From NCBI GenBank assembly GCA_050184585.1, contig JBFXAF010000005.1:62001-126000 (forward strand): a DNA stretch of 64,000 nt, given 5' to 3'. Numbering within the stretch: position 1 is the stretch's first letter; the number at the start of each line of letters is the position of its first letter. The DNA is from JBFXAF01 sp050184585 (lineage in GTDB: Bacteria > Pseudomonadota > Alphaproteobacteria > Rhizobiales > Rhizobiaceae). This document shows, in pieces, positions 8,467 to 16,661 of this stretch. Under the pieces are notes generated by a model. The model made no database searches, was not told the DNA's origin, and saw only the letters and a list, made by a program, of their open reading frames with translations. The translations under genes and the position numbers were made by a program.

Positions 8467-9704
8467 CCGAAGAATTTCCGCGCCTTTTCCAGCGCCTCGG
8501 CCAGAGCATCCACCTCGGCGCGCGTGTTGTACATGCCGAAGGACGCCCTGCATGTGGAGGTCACGCCGAAACGTTGCAAGAGAGGCTGCGCGCAATGGGT
8601 GCCGGCGCGCACCGCGATACCCGAGCGGTCGATCACCATCGACACGTCGTGCGCGTGGATGCCCGACAGTTCGAAGGAGATGATGGCGCCCTTGCCCGGC
8701 GCATCGCCGAAGATGCGAAGCGAGTTGATGGCGCGCAGGCGCTGGTGCGCGTAATCCTTGAGGTCTGCCTCATGCGCGGCGATCCGCTCGCGGCCGACCG
8801 TCTCCATGTAGTCGAGCGCCGCGCCCAGCCCGATCGCCTGGACGATCGGTGGCGTACCGGCCTCGAACCGGTGCGGCGGGTCGTTGTAGGTCACGGTCTC
8901 CTCGGTCACCTCGAAGATCATCTCGCCGCCGCCGTGAAAGGGACGCATCCCTTCCAGCAGCGCCTTCTTGCCGTAGAGCACGCCGATGCCGGACGGCCCG
9001 TAGACCTTGTGGCCGGTAAACACGAAGAAGTCGCAGTCGAGATCGCGCACGTCGACCGGCATGTGCACCGCGCTCTGGCTGCCGTCGACCAGCACCGGGA
9101 TGCCGCGCGCATGCGCGATGCGGCAGATCTCCTTGATTGGCGTCACCGTGCCCAGCGCGTTCGACATGTGCGTGATGGCGACGAGCTTCGTGCGCGCCGT
9201 CAGCCGCTTCTCGAACTCCTCGATGTGGAAGGCCCCGAGTTCATCCACCGGCACCCAGACCAGCTTCGCGCCCTGCCGCTCGCGAATGAAATGCCAGGGC
9301 ACGATGTTGGAGTGATGCTCCATGATCGAGACTACGATCTCGTCGCCTTCGCCGATGTTCGGCATGCCGTAGCCATAGGCCACGAGATTGATGCCGGCCG
9401 TCGAGTTGGACGTGAAGACGATCTCCTCGGTGCTTTCGGCGTTGAGGAAGCGCCTTACGGTCTCGCGCGCCTTCTCGTAGGCGTCGGTCGCGGCGTTGGA
9501 GAGGAAGTGCAGGCCACGATGCACGTTCGCGTATTCGTGGCCGTAAGCGTGACTGACGGCGTCCAGCACTGCTTGCGGCTTCTGAGCCGATGCACCGTTG
9601 TCGAGATAGACCAGAGGCTTGCCGTAGACCTCACGCGACAGAATCGGGAAGTCGCGGCGCACCGCCGCGACGTCATAGGGGGGGGGCTCGACCTTGTGGT
9701 CCAC
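8463..9704 (-). CDS. sufS: Cysteine desulfurase SufS (group II)
   Basis: A PLP enzyme of 413 aa that mobilises sulfur from cysteine for SufBCD. Family features are YLDNGASAQKPQAV near the start, FTSNSTAGINLVAYG, the PLP lysine in FVFTGHKVYGPSGIGVLYG, and the active-site cysteine in RAGTHCAQPLLQRFG. No ATG is placed correctly. A GTG at 9704, 11 bases after the sufD stop, gives the normal SufS length and is preferred. A run of nine C residues encodes three prolines at codons 7-9, a place where slippage or sequencing error would break the frame. Confidence 0.92.
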   Translation of the reverse strand: MDHKVEPPPYDVAAVRRDFPILSREVYGKPLVYLDNGASAQKPQAVLDAVSHAYGHEYANVHRGLHFLSNAATDAYEKARETVRRFLNAESTEEIVFTSNSTAGINLVAYGYGMPNIGEGDEIVVSIMEHHSNIVPWHFIRERQGAKLVWVPVDELGAFHIEEFEKRLTARTKLVAITHMSNALGTVTPIKEICRIAHARGIPVLVDGSQSAVHMPVDVRDLDCDFFVFTGHKVYGPSGIGVLYGKKALLEGMRPFHGGGEMIFEVTEETVTYNDPPHRFEAGTPPIVQAIGLGAALDYMETVGRERIAAHEADLKDYAHQRLRAINSLRIFGDAPGKGAIISFELSGIHAHDVSMVIDRSGIAVRAGTHCAQPLLQRFGVTSTCRASFGMYNTRAEVDALAEALEKARKFFG

Positions 9705-9715
9705 GATCGCTGCGC

Positions 9716-10990
9716 CTAGCCGTGCTTGGCGAACCAGTCCTCGATGCGCGCCTCCAGCGCCTCGACAACGGGCTCGTCGTCCAGTTCCTCGACCACCTCG
9801 GCGACGAACGCCTTCACGAGCAGGCCGCGCGCCGACTTCTCGTCGACGCCACGAGACTTGAGATAGAACAGGTGCCCGGCATCGATCTCTGTGACGGTGG
9901 CGCCGTGGCCGCACTGCACGTCGTCGGCGAAGATCTCCAGTTCCGGCTTGATGGAGAACTCGGCGTCGTCCGACAACAGCAAGGTGTTGCAGGCCATCTT
10001 GGCGTCAGTCTTCTGCGCGGCCTGGAACACGTTGATGCGACCCTGGAAGACGCCACGCGCCTTGCCGGTCACGACGTTGCGAACCACCTCGGTCGAATCC
10101 GTGTGTGGCACCTCGTGATCGAGCACCATGGTGACGTCCGTGTGGCCATCCCCGGCCAGCAGGTTGACGCCGCGCAGCGTGAATGTCCCGCCCTCGCCCT
10201 TCGCGGCGATCCTGATTTCCTGACGAACCAGCTTGCCGCCGGTGTTCATGACGAAGAGCGTTAGCCGCGCGTCCTTGCCGATCCAGGCGTTGAACTGGCC
10301 GAGATGGGTCGCGTCCTCGGGCTGGTCCTGAACGATGATCCAGGTGACGTCGGAACCCTCCCCAAGCGTCAGGTGACTGATGGAGGAGGCGAGCGCAAAA
10401 CCCTCGCCCGATTGCCGTTCGACGATCGTCGCCTTGACGCCAGCGCCAACGCGAACAGGCATACGGACATGGGTCTGACCACCCGCATGCACGTTCTGCA
10501 GCTCGATGGGTGCTTCCGGCGCGGCACCGTCCGCAATATCGACGAACCATCCGTCGGCGACGAACGCGGTATTGATCGCCCCGACCGCGTCGTCCGGTGC
10601 GGTGACGAGCGCGCGGGCGAAAGAGCCGTCGGTGAGCTTCTCTGCGAGCCTGGTGACCGTCACCCCCTCGATCGCGGGCGGCTTCCCGGTGGCGACCCCG
10701 TTCAGGATCGGCAGGATCGACGACCCGGCGATGACCGGCGCCACCGGCTTCGGCGCCGCAGCCGGATCGTGGTCGGGAACGCGCGCGAGCAAGCGCCTGA
10801 GATCAGTGTAGTGCCATGCCTCGACACGGCGCGTGGGCAGACCCTGCTTCAGCCGCTCCATCGCTTCGTCGCGCGCGTTGACTACCGCCGCGTCTCCGGG
10901 AAGCGCGGACACCCGGTCCGAGAACGCGGCGATGAGCGCCGTTTCGGCGACGGTGCGCTGCGGTTCGGCCCGCATGGTCACAACCGTCAC
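9716..10990 (-). CDS. sufD: Fe-S cluster assembly protein SufD
   Basis: The 424-aa protein is the SufB paralogue that completes the SufBC2D scaffold. The beta-helix core shows the typical segments RRVEAWHYTDLRRLL near residue 60, GKARGVFQGRINVFQAAQKTDAKMACNTLLLSDDAE, and ADDVQCGHGATVTEIDAGHLFYLKSRGVDE. The last of these carries the conserved histidine, and the C-terminal VVEELDD follows. The ATG overlaps the sufC stop as ATGA, so the two are coupled. A second methionine at codon 6 is an alternative start. Confidence 0.93.
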   Translation of the reverse strand: MTVVTMRAEPQRTVAETALIAAFSDRVSALPGDAAVVNARDEAMERLKQGLPTRRVEAWHYTDLRRLLARVPDHDPAAAPKPVAPVIAGSSILPILNGVATGKPPAIEGVTVTRLAEKLTDGSFARALVTAPDDAVGAINTAFVADGWFVDIADGAAPEAPIELQNVHAGGQTHVRMPVRVGAGVKATIVERQSGEGFALASSISHLTLGEGSDVTWIIVQDQPEDATHLGQFNAWIGKDARLTLFVMNTGGKLVRQEIRIAAKGEGGTFTLRGVNLLAGDGHTDVTMVLDHEVPHTDSTEVVRNVVTGKARGVFQGRINVFQAAQKTDAKMACNTLLLSDDAEFSIKPELEIFADDVQCGHGATVTEIDAGHLFYLKSRGVDEKSARGLLVKAFVAEVVEELDDEPVVEALEARIEDWFAKHG

Positions 10991-11745
10991 TCCGCGGCCT
11001 CCTGGATGAAGCCGGCATAGCCGTTCTCCTCCAGTTCCAGGGCAAGGCTCTTGTCCCCCGACCGGATCACCTGCCCCCGGTAGAGCACATGCACCGTGTC
11101 AGGCACGATATGCTCGAGCAGCCGCTGGTAGTGCGTGATGACCACCATCGCGCGATCGGGCGATCGGAGGGCGTTGACGCCATCGGCGACGATCTTGAGG
11201 GCGTCGATATCGAGGCCGGAATCGGTCTCGTCGAGCACACACAGCTTCGGTTCGAGCAGCTTCATCTGCAGGATTTCCGCCCGCTTCTTCTCGCCCCCGG
11301 AAAAGCCGACGTTGAGCGGACGCTTCAGCATCGCCATGTCCATCGAGAGCGATCCGGCCGCATCCTTCACGCGCTTCAGGAACTCGGGGATCTTCAGCAA
11401 CTCCTCGCCGCGCGCCTTGCGCTGCGAATTGATCGCGACCTTGAGAAACTCCATGGTCGCCACGCCGGGGATTTCCATCGGGTACTGGAAGGCGAGGAAG
11501 ATGCCGGCCGCCGCACGCTCGGCCGGGTCCATCTCCAGGATCGAATGCCCGTCGAAGAGGATGTCGCCCTCGGTCACCTCGTAGTCGTCGCGGCCGGCGA
11601 GGATGTAAGACAGCGTGGACTTGCCCGAGCCGTTCGGGCCCATGATCGCTGCGACCTCGCCCCTGGCGACAGTAAGGTTCAGCCCACGAATGATCTCGGC
11701 GCCGCCATCGGCGATGCGGGCGTGGAGATTCCTGATTTCGAGCAT
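10987..11745 (-). CDS. sufC: Fe-S assembly ATPase SufC
   Basis: This ABC-type ATPase of 252 aa energises the SufBCD scaffold. Walker A is GPNGSGKST at residues 36-44. The ABC signature is the SufC form FSGGEKKRAEILQM, followed by Walker B LCVLDETDSGLDIDAL and the H-loop VVITHYQRLL. Length and motifs are typical. It follows the 96-aa membrane protein gene after about 40 bp and overlaps sufD by four bases. Confidence 0.95.
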   Translation of the reverse strand: MLEIRNLHARIADGGAEIIRGLNLTVARGEVAAIMGPNGSGKSTLSYILAGRDDYEVTEGDILFDGHSILEMDPAERAAAGIFLAFQYPMEIPGVATMEFLKVAINSQRKARGEELLKIPEFLKRVKDAAGSLSMDMAMLKRPLNVGFSGGEKKRAEILQMKLLEPKLCVLDETDSGLDIDALKIVADGVNALRSPDRAMVVITHYQRLLEHIVPDTVHVLYRGQVIRSGDKSLALELEENGYAGFIQEAAE

Positions 11746-11785
11746 GTTTTCTTTCCGGTCTCGTTGGCGGCCTTCGCCGCTTGTC

Positions 11786-12076
11786 TCAGGCGACAGTCTT
11801 GCGCCGGACGTATTCGTTGTAGGTGATCGTATAGTCGGTGTGTCTTCGGGCCGTGTCGATGAAGCGCCAGGCGGAGAAGGCCGCGCCGGCAGCGAACACG
11901 GCGACCCACAGCCAGACCGGGCCGGTCATGGCCAGCACGATCGCGGCGATCGCGGAGACCGCCATACCGCCGGCAAAATACCACACCGCGCGCCAGCCTT
12001 CGGGCGTCACGGGATACGAACCCGAGCCGCCATTGGAGCGGACGAACCAGACATGAGGTGGAAGGTCGATCGCCAT
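11786..12076 (-). CDS. Two-helix membrane protein inside the suf operon
   Basis: A 96-aa protein with a short polar N-terminus (HVWFVRSNGGSGSYPVTPEGW), two hydrophobic helices at about residues 31-50 and 54-72, and a basic C-terminal tail (ARRHTDYTITYNEYVRRK). The ATG at 12076 was preferred to a GTG three codons upstream because AGGTGG lies five bases in front of it. It sits between sufB and sufC on the same strand, so it is co-transcribed with the Fe-S genes. No function is known to me. A membrane role linked to iron-sulfur assembly is only a guess from context. Confidence 0.8.
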   Translation of the reverse strand: MAIDLPPHVWFVRSNGGSGSYPVTPEGWRAVWYFAGGMAVSAIAAIVLAMTGPVWLWVAVFAAGAAFSAWRFIDTARRHTDYTITYNEYVRRKTVA

Positions 12077-12085
12077 CAAAGCCAC

Positions 12086-12244
12086 CTAGATGCCCATGGC
12101 CGCGCGAAGCGGAGGCAGGACTGCCGCAGCAACCAGCCCGACGCCAATGCCAAGCGCGATGCGGAAAGCACGGCTCGCCGTCGGTACGAAGCCGGCAAGC
12201 AGTCCGCAAACGGCGGCGTAGAAGGTCAGCGTCACCGGGTCCAT
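12086..12244 (-). CDS. 52-aa membrane protein translationally coupled to sufB
   Basis: This small ORF has two hydrophobic stretches: VTLTFYAAVCGLLAGFV at residues 4-20 and FRIALGIGVGLVAAAVL at 27-43. Its ATG overlaps the sufB stop codon in the arrangement TGATG, so it should be translated by reinitiation from sufB. The stop is nine bases before the ATG of the 96-aa protein gene. The combination of coupling, membrane composition and position supports a real gene. Its function is unknown, and its small size makes it easy to miss in annotation. Confidence 0.65.
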   Translation of the reverse strand: MDPVTLTFYAAVCGLLAGFVPTASRAFRIALGIGVGLVAAAVLPPLRAAMGI

Positions 12245-13758
12245 CACCCGACGCTCCCCTCGAGCGAGATGCCGATCAGCTTCTGCGCCTCGACGGCGAA
12301 CTCCATCGGCAGTTCCTGGATGACGTCCTTGACGAAGCCGTTGACGATCAGCGCCACGGCCTCCTCCTCCGGGATGCCGCGCTGCATGACGTAGAACTTC
12401 TGATCGTCGGAAATCTTCGACGTGGTCGCCTCGTGCTCGAACTGCGCCGTGGCGTTCTTGGCCTCGATGTAGGGGACGGTATGCGCCCCGCAATTGTTGC
12501 CGATAAGCAGCGAGTCGCAGTTGGTGAAGTTGCGCGCGTTCGTCGCCTTGCGATGCGCCGAGACCTGGCCGCGATAGGTGTTCTGCGAGAAACCCGCGGC
12601 GATGCCCTTGGAGATGATCCGGCTTGAGGTGTTCTTGCCCAGGTGGATCATCTTGGTGCCCGAATCGACCTGCTGGTAGCCGTTCGACACCGCGATCGAA
12701 TAGAACTCGCCGCGTGAATCGTCGCCCCGCAGGATGCAGGACGGATATTTCCACGTGATCGCCGAGCCTGTCTCGACCTGCGTCCAGGAGATCTTCGAGC
12801 GGTCGCCGCGGCAGTCGCCGCGCTTGGTGACGAAGTTGTAGATGCCGCCCTTGCCCTGAGCATCGCCCGGATACCAGTTCTGGACGGTCGAATACTTGAT
12901 CTCGGCGTCGTCCAGCGCGACCAGTTCGACCACGGCGGCGTGCAGCTGGTTCTCGTCGCGCTGCGGCGCCGTGCAGCCCTCGAGATACGAGACATAGGCG
13001 CCTTCCTCGGCGATGATCAGGGTGCGCTCGAACTGACCGGTGTTCTTCTCGTTGATGCGGAAATAGGTGGACAGTTCCATCGGGCAGCGCACGCCCTTCG
13101 GCACGAAGACGAACGACCCATCCGTGAAAACCGCCGAGTTCAGCGTCGCGTAGAAATTGTCCGACTGCGGCACCACGGAGCCGAGATACTTCTTCACTAG
13201 TTCCGGGTGCTCGCGGATTGCTTCCGAGATCGAGCAGAAGATGACGCCGGCGGCAGCCAGTTCCTTTTTGAAGGTGGTCACGACCGAGACGGAATCGAAC
13301 ACCGCGTCGACCGCGACCCGGCCCGACTTGTAGACATTGTCGTTGGCCTCATCGAGGTCGCCAACCGGCGTCTGGACGCCCGCCAGGATCTCCTGTTCGC
13401 GCAGCGGGATGCCCAGCTTCTCGTAGGTCCGGAGCAACTCCGGATCGACTTCCGCCAGCGACTTGGGACCGGGCGTCGACTTCGGCGCGGCGTAGTAGTG
13501 GATCGCCTGGAAATCGATCTTCGGATAGTCGACGCGCGCCCATTTCGGCTCGGTCATGGTCAGCCAGCGCCGGAAGGCCTCGAGCCGCCATTCGAGCATC
13601 CACTCGGGCTCGTTCTTCTTCTTCGAGATGAAACGGACGATATCCTCGTCGACGCCAAGCGGCGCCTTGTCCATCTCGATCGACGTCTCGAATCCGTATT
13701 TGTACTGATCGACGTCGATCTTTCGGACCTGATCGATCGTCTCCTGCACGGCAGGCAT
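12244..13758 (-). CDS. sufB: Fe-S cluster assembly protein SufB
   Basis: The central SufBC2D scaffold protein, 504 aa. Recognisable segments are YKYGFETSIEMDKAPLGVDEDIVRFIS at the N-terminus, SKKKNEPEWMLEWRLEAFRRW, SYLEGCTAP, the MIHLGKNTSSRIISKGI motif and SLLIGNNCGAHTVPYIEAKN near the C-terminus. The ATG at 13758 has GGAG seven bases upstream. The longer frame to 13785 would include the leader hairpin and is rejected. It is the second gene of the cluster, 123 bp after the desulfurase gene, in a gap that may hold a secondary promoter (TATATG-like box). Confidence 0.95.
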   Translation of the reverse strand: MPAVQETIDQVRKIDVDQYKYGFETSIEMDKAPLGVDEDIVRFISKKKNEPEWMLEWRLEAFRRWLTMTEPKWARVDYPKIDFQAIHYYAAPKSTPGPKSLAEVDPELLRTYEKLGIPLREQEILAGVQTPVGDLDEANDNVYKSGRVAVDAVFDSVSVVTTFKKELAAAGVIFCSISEAIREHPELVKKYLGSVVPQSDNFYATLNSAVFTDGSFVFVPKGVRCPMELSTYFRINEKNTGQFERTLIIAEEGAYVSYLEGCTAPQRDENQLHAAVVELVALDDAEIKYSTVQNWYPGDAQGKGGIYNFVTKRGDCRGDRSKISWTQVETGSAITWKYPSCILRGDDSRGEFYSIAVSNGYQQVDSGTKMIHLGKNTSSRIISKGIAAGFSQNTYRGQVSAHRKATNARNFTNCDSLLIGNNCGAHTVPYIEAKNATAQFEHEATTSKISDDQKFYVMQRGIPEEEAVALIVNGFVKDVIQELPMEFAVEAQKLIGISLEGSVG

Positions 13759-13774
13759 CGCGTTCTCCATCCAT

Positions 13775-13793
13775 GCCGGGTTCAAGGCCCGGC
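13775..13793 (-). promoter_or_regulatory. sufB leader hairpin with CCUUGAA loop
   Basis: On the minus strand GCCGGG-CCTTGAA-CCCGGC forms a six-pair stem with a seven-base loop, 16 bases upstream of the sufB ATG. The loop, the following GGATGGAGA segment and the GCG before ATG are identical to those in front of sufA. The fifth stem pair is C-G here and G-C at sufA, so pairing is kept while sequence changes. Confidence 0.55.
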
Positions 13794-13881
13794 CGTCTTC
13801 AAACTATGGCACCGCTGGCGGCGTGTGCCTCATATAGTGCGCCGCAACGGGAAGTTCATCCGCTTTGCGACATCGGCACGC

Positions 13882-15042
13882 CTACGCGGCGCGGTTTCTC
13901 GCGCCCCGCCGCCCGGCGATCCCGGCAAGCGCGGCACGGAACCGCTCGACATCGGCGTCGGTCGTCGAAGCGCCGATCGAGACCCGCAGCGCCGATGCGT
14001 CGTCGCCGCGTCCCATCGCCTTCAATACATGGCTGGGTCCGACCCTGCCGGACGAGCAGGCCGATCCCGCCGATACCGCGACGCCGGCAAGGTCGAAGGC
14101 AATCTGCATCGTCTCCGCCTTGATCCCGGGAATGGCGAAGAAGGTCGTGTTGGGCAGGCGCTGAACATCGGCGCCGAAGACTTCGGCGTCGGGAGCGAGG
14201 TCGTGGATGGCGCGCTCGATGACCGCGCGGCGCGCCGAGACATCGCCCATGCGGGCAAGATCGTCGGCCGCGACCCTGGCGGCGGCGCCGAACCCCGTGA
14301 TCGCCGCGACGTTCTCGGTGCCGGACCGATGTCCCCTCTCCTGACCGCCGCCGGTCACCAGCGGCGAAGGCATCATCAGGTCGCCGGCGCCGACGATCGC
14401 ACCCATCCCCTTGGGGCCGCCCAACTTGTGGGCGGAAAGGATGACGAAATCGGCGTAGCCGTCGGCCATGTCGATCGGCAGCCGGCCGGCGGCCTGCACG
14501 GCGTCCACCACGAGGATGCCGCCGGCTTCCTTCACCAGCTCGGCCACGGCCGCCACCGGCTGCACCACGCCCGTCTCGTTGTTGGCCGCGTGGACGCCGA
14601 CGAGCGGCAATCCCTCGCTCCGGACATGATCGGAGAGCACGCGGCGCAGCGCCGCGAGATCGACGACGCCATCGCCGCCGACGCCAAGGTGCGTAACCCG
14701 ATCCGGCTGGAAGCGCCCGCCAGACAACATGCACGGGTGATCCGCCGCCGTCACATAGAGGCGGCTGACGGCGAGCCGCGAGCGTCCGAGACGCCATTCC
14801 GGCGTCAGCAAGGTCGACGCCGCCTCCGTGGCGCCGGACGTGAAGACGACGTGTCCGGTCCGGCCATTCACCAGCGCGGCAATCGATGAGCGCGCCTCCT
14901 CGACGACGCGACGCGCCGCGCGGCCCTCGGCATGCACGGACGATGGATTGGCGGCCGACAGGGCGTCGACCATCGCCGCGCGCGCTTCGGAAAGCAGCGG
15001 CGCACTGGCGTTGAAGTCGAGATATGCGCGCTCGGAGGCCAT
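13882..15042 (-). CDS. NifS/IscS-like cysteine desulfurase
   Basis: A class V PLP enzyme of 386 aa of the NifS/IscS branch, different from the SufS paralogue downstream. It starts ERAYLDFNASAPLL. The PLP lysine is in VILSAHKLGGPKGMGA, and the loop cysteine is in SAGSACSSGRVGPSHVLKAMG. The ATG at 15042 is preferred over a TTG one codon earlier. It is the first gene of the suf cluster in Rhizobiales fashion and should supply persulfide sulfur. An Irr-type box lies 120 bp upstream. A dedicated tRNA-modification role is an alternative. Confidence 0.9.
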   Translation of the reverse strand: MASERAYLDFNASAPLLSEARAAMVDALSAANPSSVHAEGRAARRVVEEARSSIAALVNGRTGHVVFTSGATEAASTLLTPEWRLGRSRLAVSRLYVTAADHPCMLSGGRFQPDRVTHLGVGGDGVVDLAALRRVLSDHVRSEGLPLVGVHAANNETGVVQPVAAVAELVKEAGGILVVDAVQAAGRLPIDMADGYADFVILSAHKLGGPKGMGAIVGAGDLMMPSPLVTGGGQERGHRSGTENVAAITGFGAAARVAADDLARMGDVSARRAVIERAIHDLAPDAEVFGADVQRLPNTTFFAIPGIKAETMQIAFDLAGVAVSAGSACSSGRVGPSHVLKAMGRGDDASALRVSIGASTTDADVERFRAALAGIAGRRGARNRAA

Positions 15043-15161
15043 CAACCCGTTGTTTTTCCTGTTTGCGTCCCCGCCCCTGCCAGACCGTGCAATTTCCTTG
15101 AAATCCGGGGGCGAGGCGTCCTATTTACCCGGCTTCCCTGGCAGGCCGACATGCCTTCCAG

Positions 15162-15178
15162 TTTTGAATAATTCTAAA
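15162..15178. promoter_or_regulatory. ICE/Irr box in front of the suf cluster
   Basis: TTTTGAATAATTCTAAA is a 17-bp near-palindrome (TTTTGAA-TAA-TTCTAAA). It differs from a symmetric TTTAGAA-N3-TTCTAAA iron control element, the known binding site of the heme-dependent regulator Irr in Rhizobiales, by one base. It lies between the divergent desulfurase and hydrolase genes, 120 bp before the desulfurase start. Confidence 0.7.
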
Positions 15179-15253
15179 CTAGCTCCTTCTATGGAGCAGC
15201 CCGCGCCACGTCAAGGCCGTCCTTCCCGGCATAGCCGCGATCCGGAGTAACGA

Positions 15254-15928
15254 ATGCCCGAAGTCATTTTTACCGGTCCCGCCGGCCGCCTCGAAGGCCG
15301 CTACCAGCCATCGAGGGAGAAGAGCGCGCCGATCGCGATCGTTCTCCATCCGCACCCGCAGTTCGGCGGGACGATGAACAACAAGATCGTCTACGACCTT
15401 TTCTACATGTTCCAGAAGCGCAACTTCACCACGCTGCGCTTCAATTTCCGTGGCATCGGCAGGAGCCAGGGCGAGTTCGACCACGGCACGGGCGAACTGT
15501 CGGACGCGGCGGCGGCGCTGGACTGGGTGCAGTCGCTGCATCCCGACTCCAAGAGTTGCTGGGTCGCAGGCTATTCATTCGGCGCCTGGATTGGCATGCA
15601 GCTCCTGATGCGCCGGCCGGAGATCGAGGGATTCATCTCGGTCGCGCCGCAACCGAACACCTATGACTTCTCGTTCCTCGCACCCTGCCCTTCGTCAGGG
15701 CTGATCATCCACGGAGATTCCGACAAGGTCGCCCCGCCAAAGGATGTGCAGACGCTTGTGGACAAGCTGCATACGCAAAAGGGCATCACCATCACCCAGA
15801 AGACGCTGTCGGGATCGAATCACTTCTTCTCAACCTCCGCCGACGAACTGATCGATGAGTGCTCGACCTATCTCGACCGGCGTCTCAACGGCGAACTCTC
15901 GGATCCGCGGCCGAAGCGGCTGAGATAG
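15254..15928 (+). CDS. Alpha/beta hydrolase, dienelactone hydrolase-like
   Basis: The 224-aa cytoplasmic protein has the compact alpha/beta-hydrolase layout. It begins with MPEVIFTGPAGRLEGRYQP and the AIVLHPHPQFGGTMNNKIVY oxyanion segment, then FNFRGIGRSQGEFD, a nucleophile elbow GYSFGAW (Ser in the middle), GDSDKV with the likely acid, and a late SNHFF histidine. This is a widely conserved family in alphaproteobacteria, commonly annotated as hydrolase or esterase of unknown substrate. It is divergent from the suf cluster. The FMN-binding protein gene begins six bases after it, so the two likely form an operon. Confidence 0.85.
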   Translation: MPEVIFTGPAGRLEGRYQPSREKSAPIAIVLHPHPQFGGTMNNKIVYDLFYMFQKRNFTTLRFNFRGIGRSQGEFDHGTGELSDAAAALDWVQSLHPDSKSCWVAGYSFGAWIGMQLLMRRPEIEGFISVAPQPNTYDFSFLAPCPSSGLIIHGDSDKVAPPKDVQTLVDKLHTQKGITITQKTLSGSNHFFSTSADELIDECSTYLDRRLNGELSDPRPKRLR

Positions 15929-15933
15929 ACGTG

Positions 15934-16572
15934 ATGTACGAGCCGCCCCACCACAAGGAAACGCGGCTCGACATCCTGCATGCGCTGATCCGCGCGCACC
16001 CGCTCGGGCTTCTGATCTCGACCGGCAAGGATGCGCCGGTGGCGGATCCCGTGCCCTTCCTGCTCGATCCGGAAATCGGACAATTCGGCCGGTTGCGCGC
16101 CCATATCGCCCGCGCCAACCCGCAGGTGCACCTGCTGGCGGAGAACGACAAGAGGGTCCTTGTCGTCTTCCAGGGGGCCGACAGCTACGTCACGCCGTCC
16201 TGGTACGAAACGAAGCGGGAGACGGGGAAGGTCGTGCCGACCTGGAACTACGTCATCGTCCAGGCTGTCGGGCGGGCGAGGCTGATCGAGGACAAGGTCT
16301 GGCTGGCCGGCCAGATCGCCGATCTGACCGCTTTCAACGAAAATGGCCGCGCCGAGCCGTGGAAGGTGTCGGACGCGCCGGAGCGGTTCATCGAAGCGCA
16401 GCTCAAGGGGATCGTCGGCATCGAGATCGACATCGCCGAGCTGGCGGGCAAGTGGAAGGTCAGCCAGAACCGCCCTGTCGGCGACCGCGTCGGGGTCGCC
16501 GAAGGCCTCACCGCCGAGCGGCCGACCAGCGAAATGGCCGCCATCGTTCGGCGGTTCGGGGGCGTTTCCTGA
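15934..16572 (+). CDS. PaiB-like FMN-binding protein
   Basis: This 212-aa protein resembles the PaiB/FMN-binding negative regulator family. It begins MYEPPHHKETRLDILHALIRAHPLGLLIST and contains AHIARANPQ, VVFQGADSYVTPSWYETKRETGKVVPTWNY, and a C-terminal IVGIEIDIAELAGKWKVSQNR. All are typical of this split-barrel flavin-binding family, in which Bacillus PaiB represses protease and sporulation genes. DNA binding here is not established. The ATG at 15934 matches the family start; a frame open further upstream overlaps the hydrolase and is rejected. Confidence 0.88.
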   Translation: MYEPPHHKETRLDILHALIRAHPLGLLISTGKDAPVADPVPFLLDPEIGQFGRLRAHIARANPQVHLLAENDKRVLVVFQGADSYVTPSWYETKRETGKVVPTWNYVIVQAVGRARLIEDKVWLAGQIADLTAFNENGRAEPWKVSDAPERFIEAQLKGIVGIEIDIAELAGKWKVSQNRPVGDRVGVAEGLTAERPTSEMAAIVRRFGGVS

Positions 16573-16661
16573 ACCGCAAAAATCCCGGGAACCATTATCC
16601 GCATCGGGCGTTTTGTAGGGTTGGGGCCAACGGCGCCGAGCCGCCGCACAAGGTGGATGTC

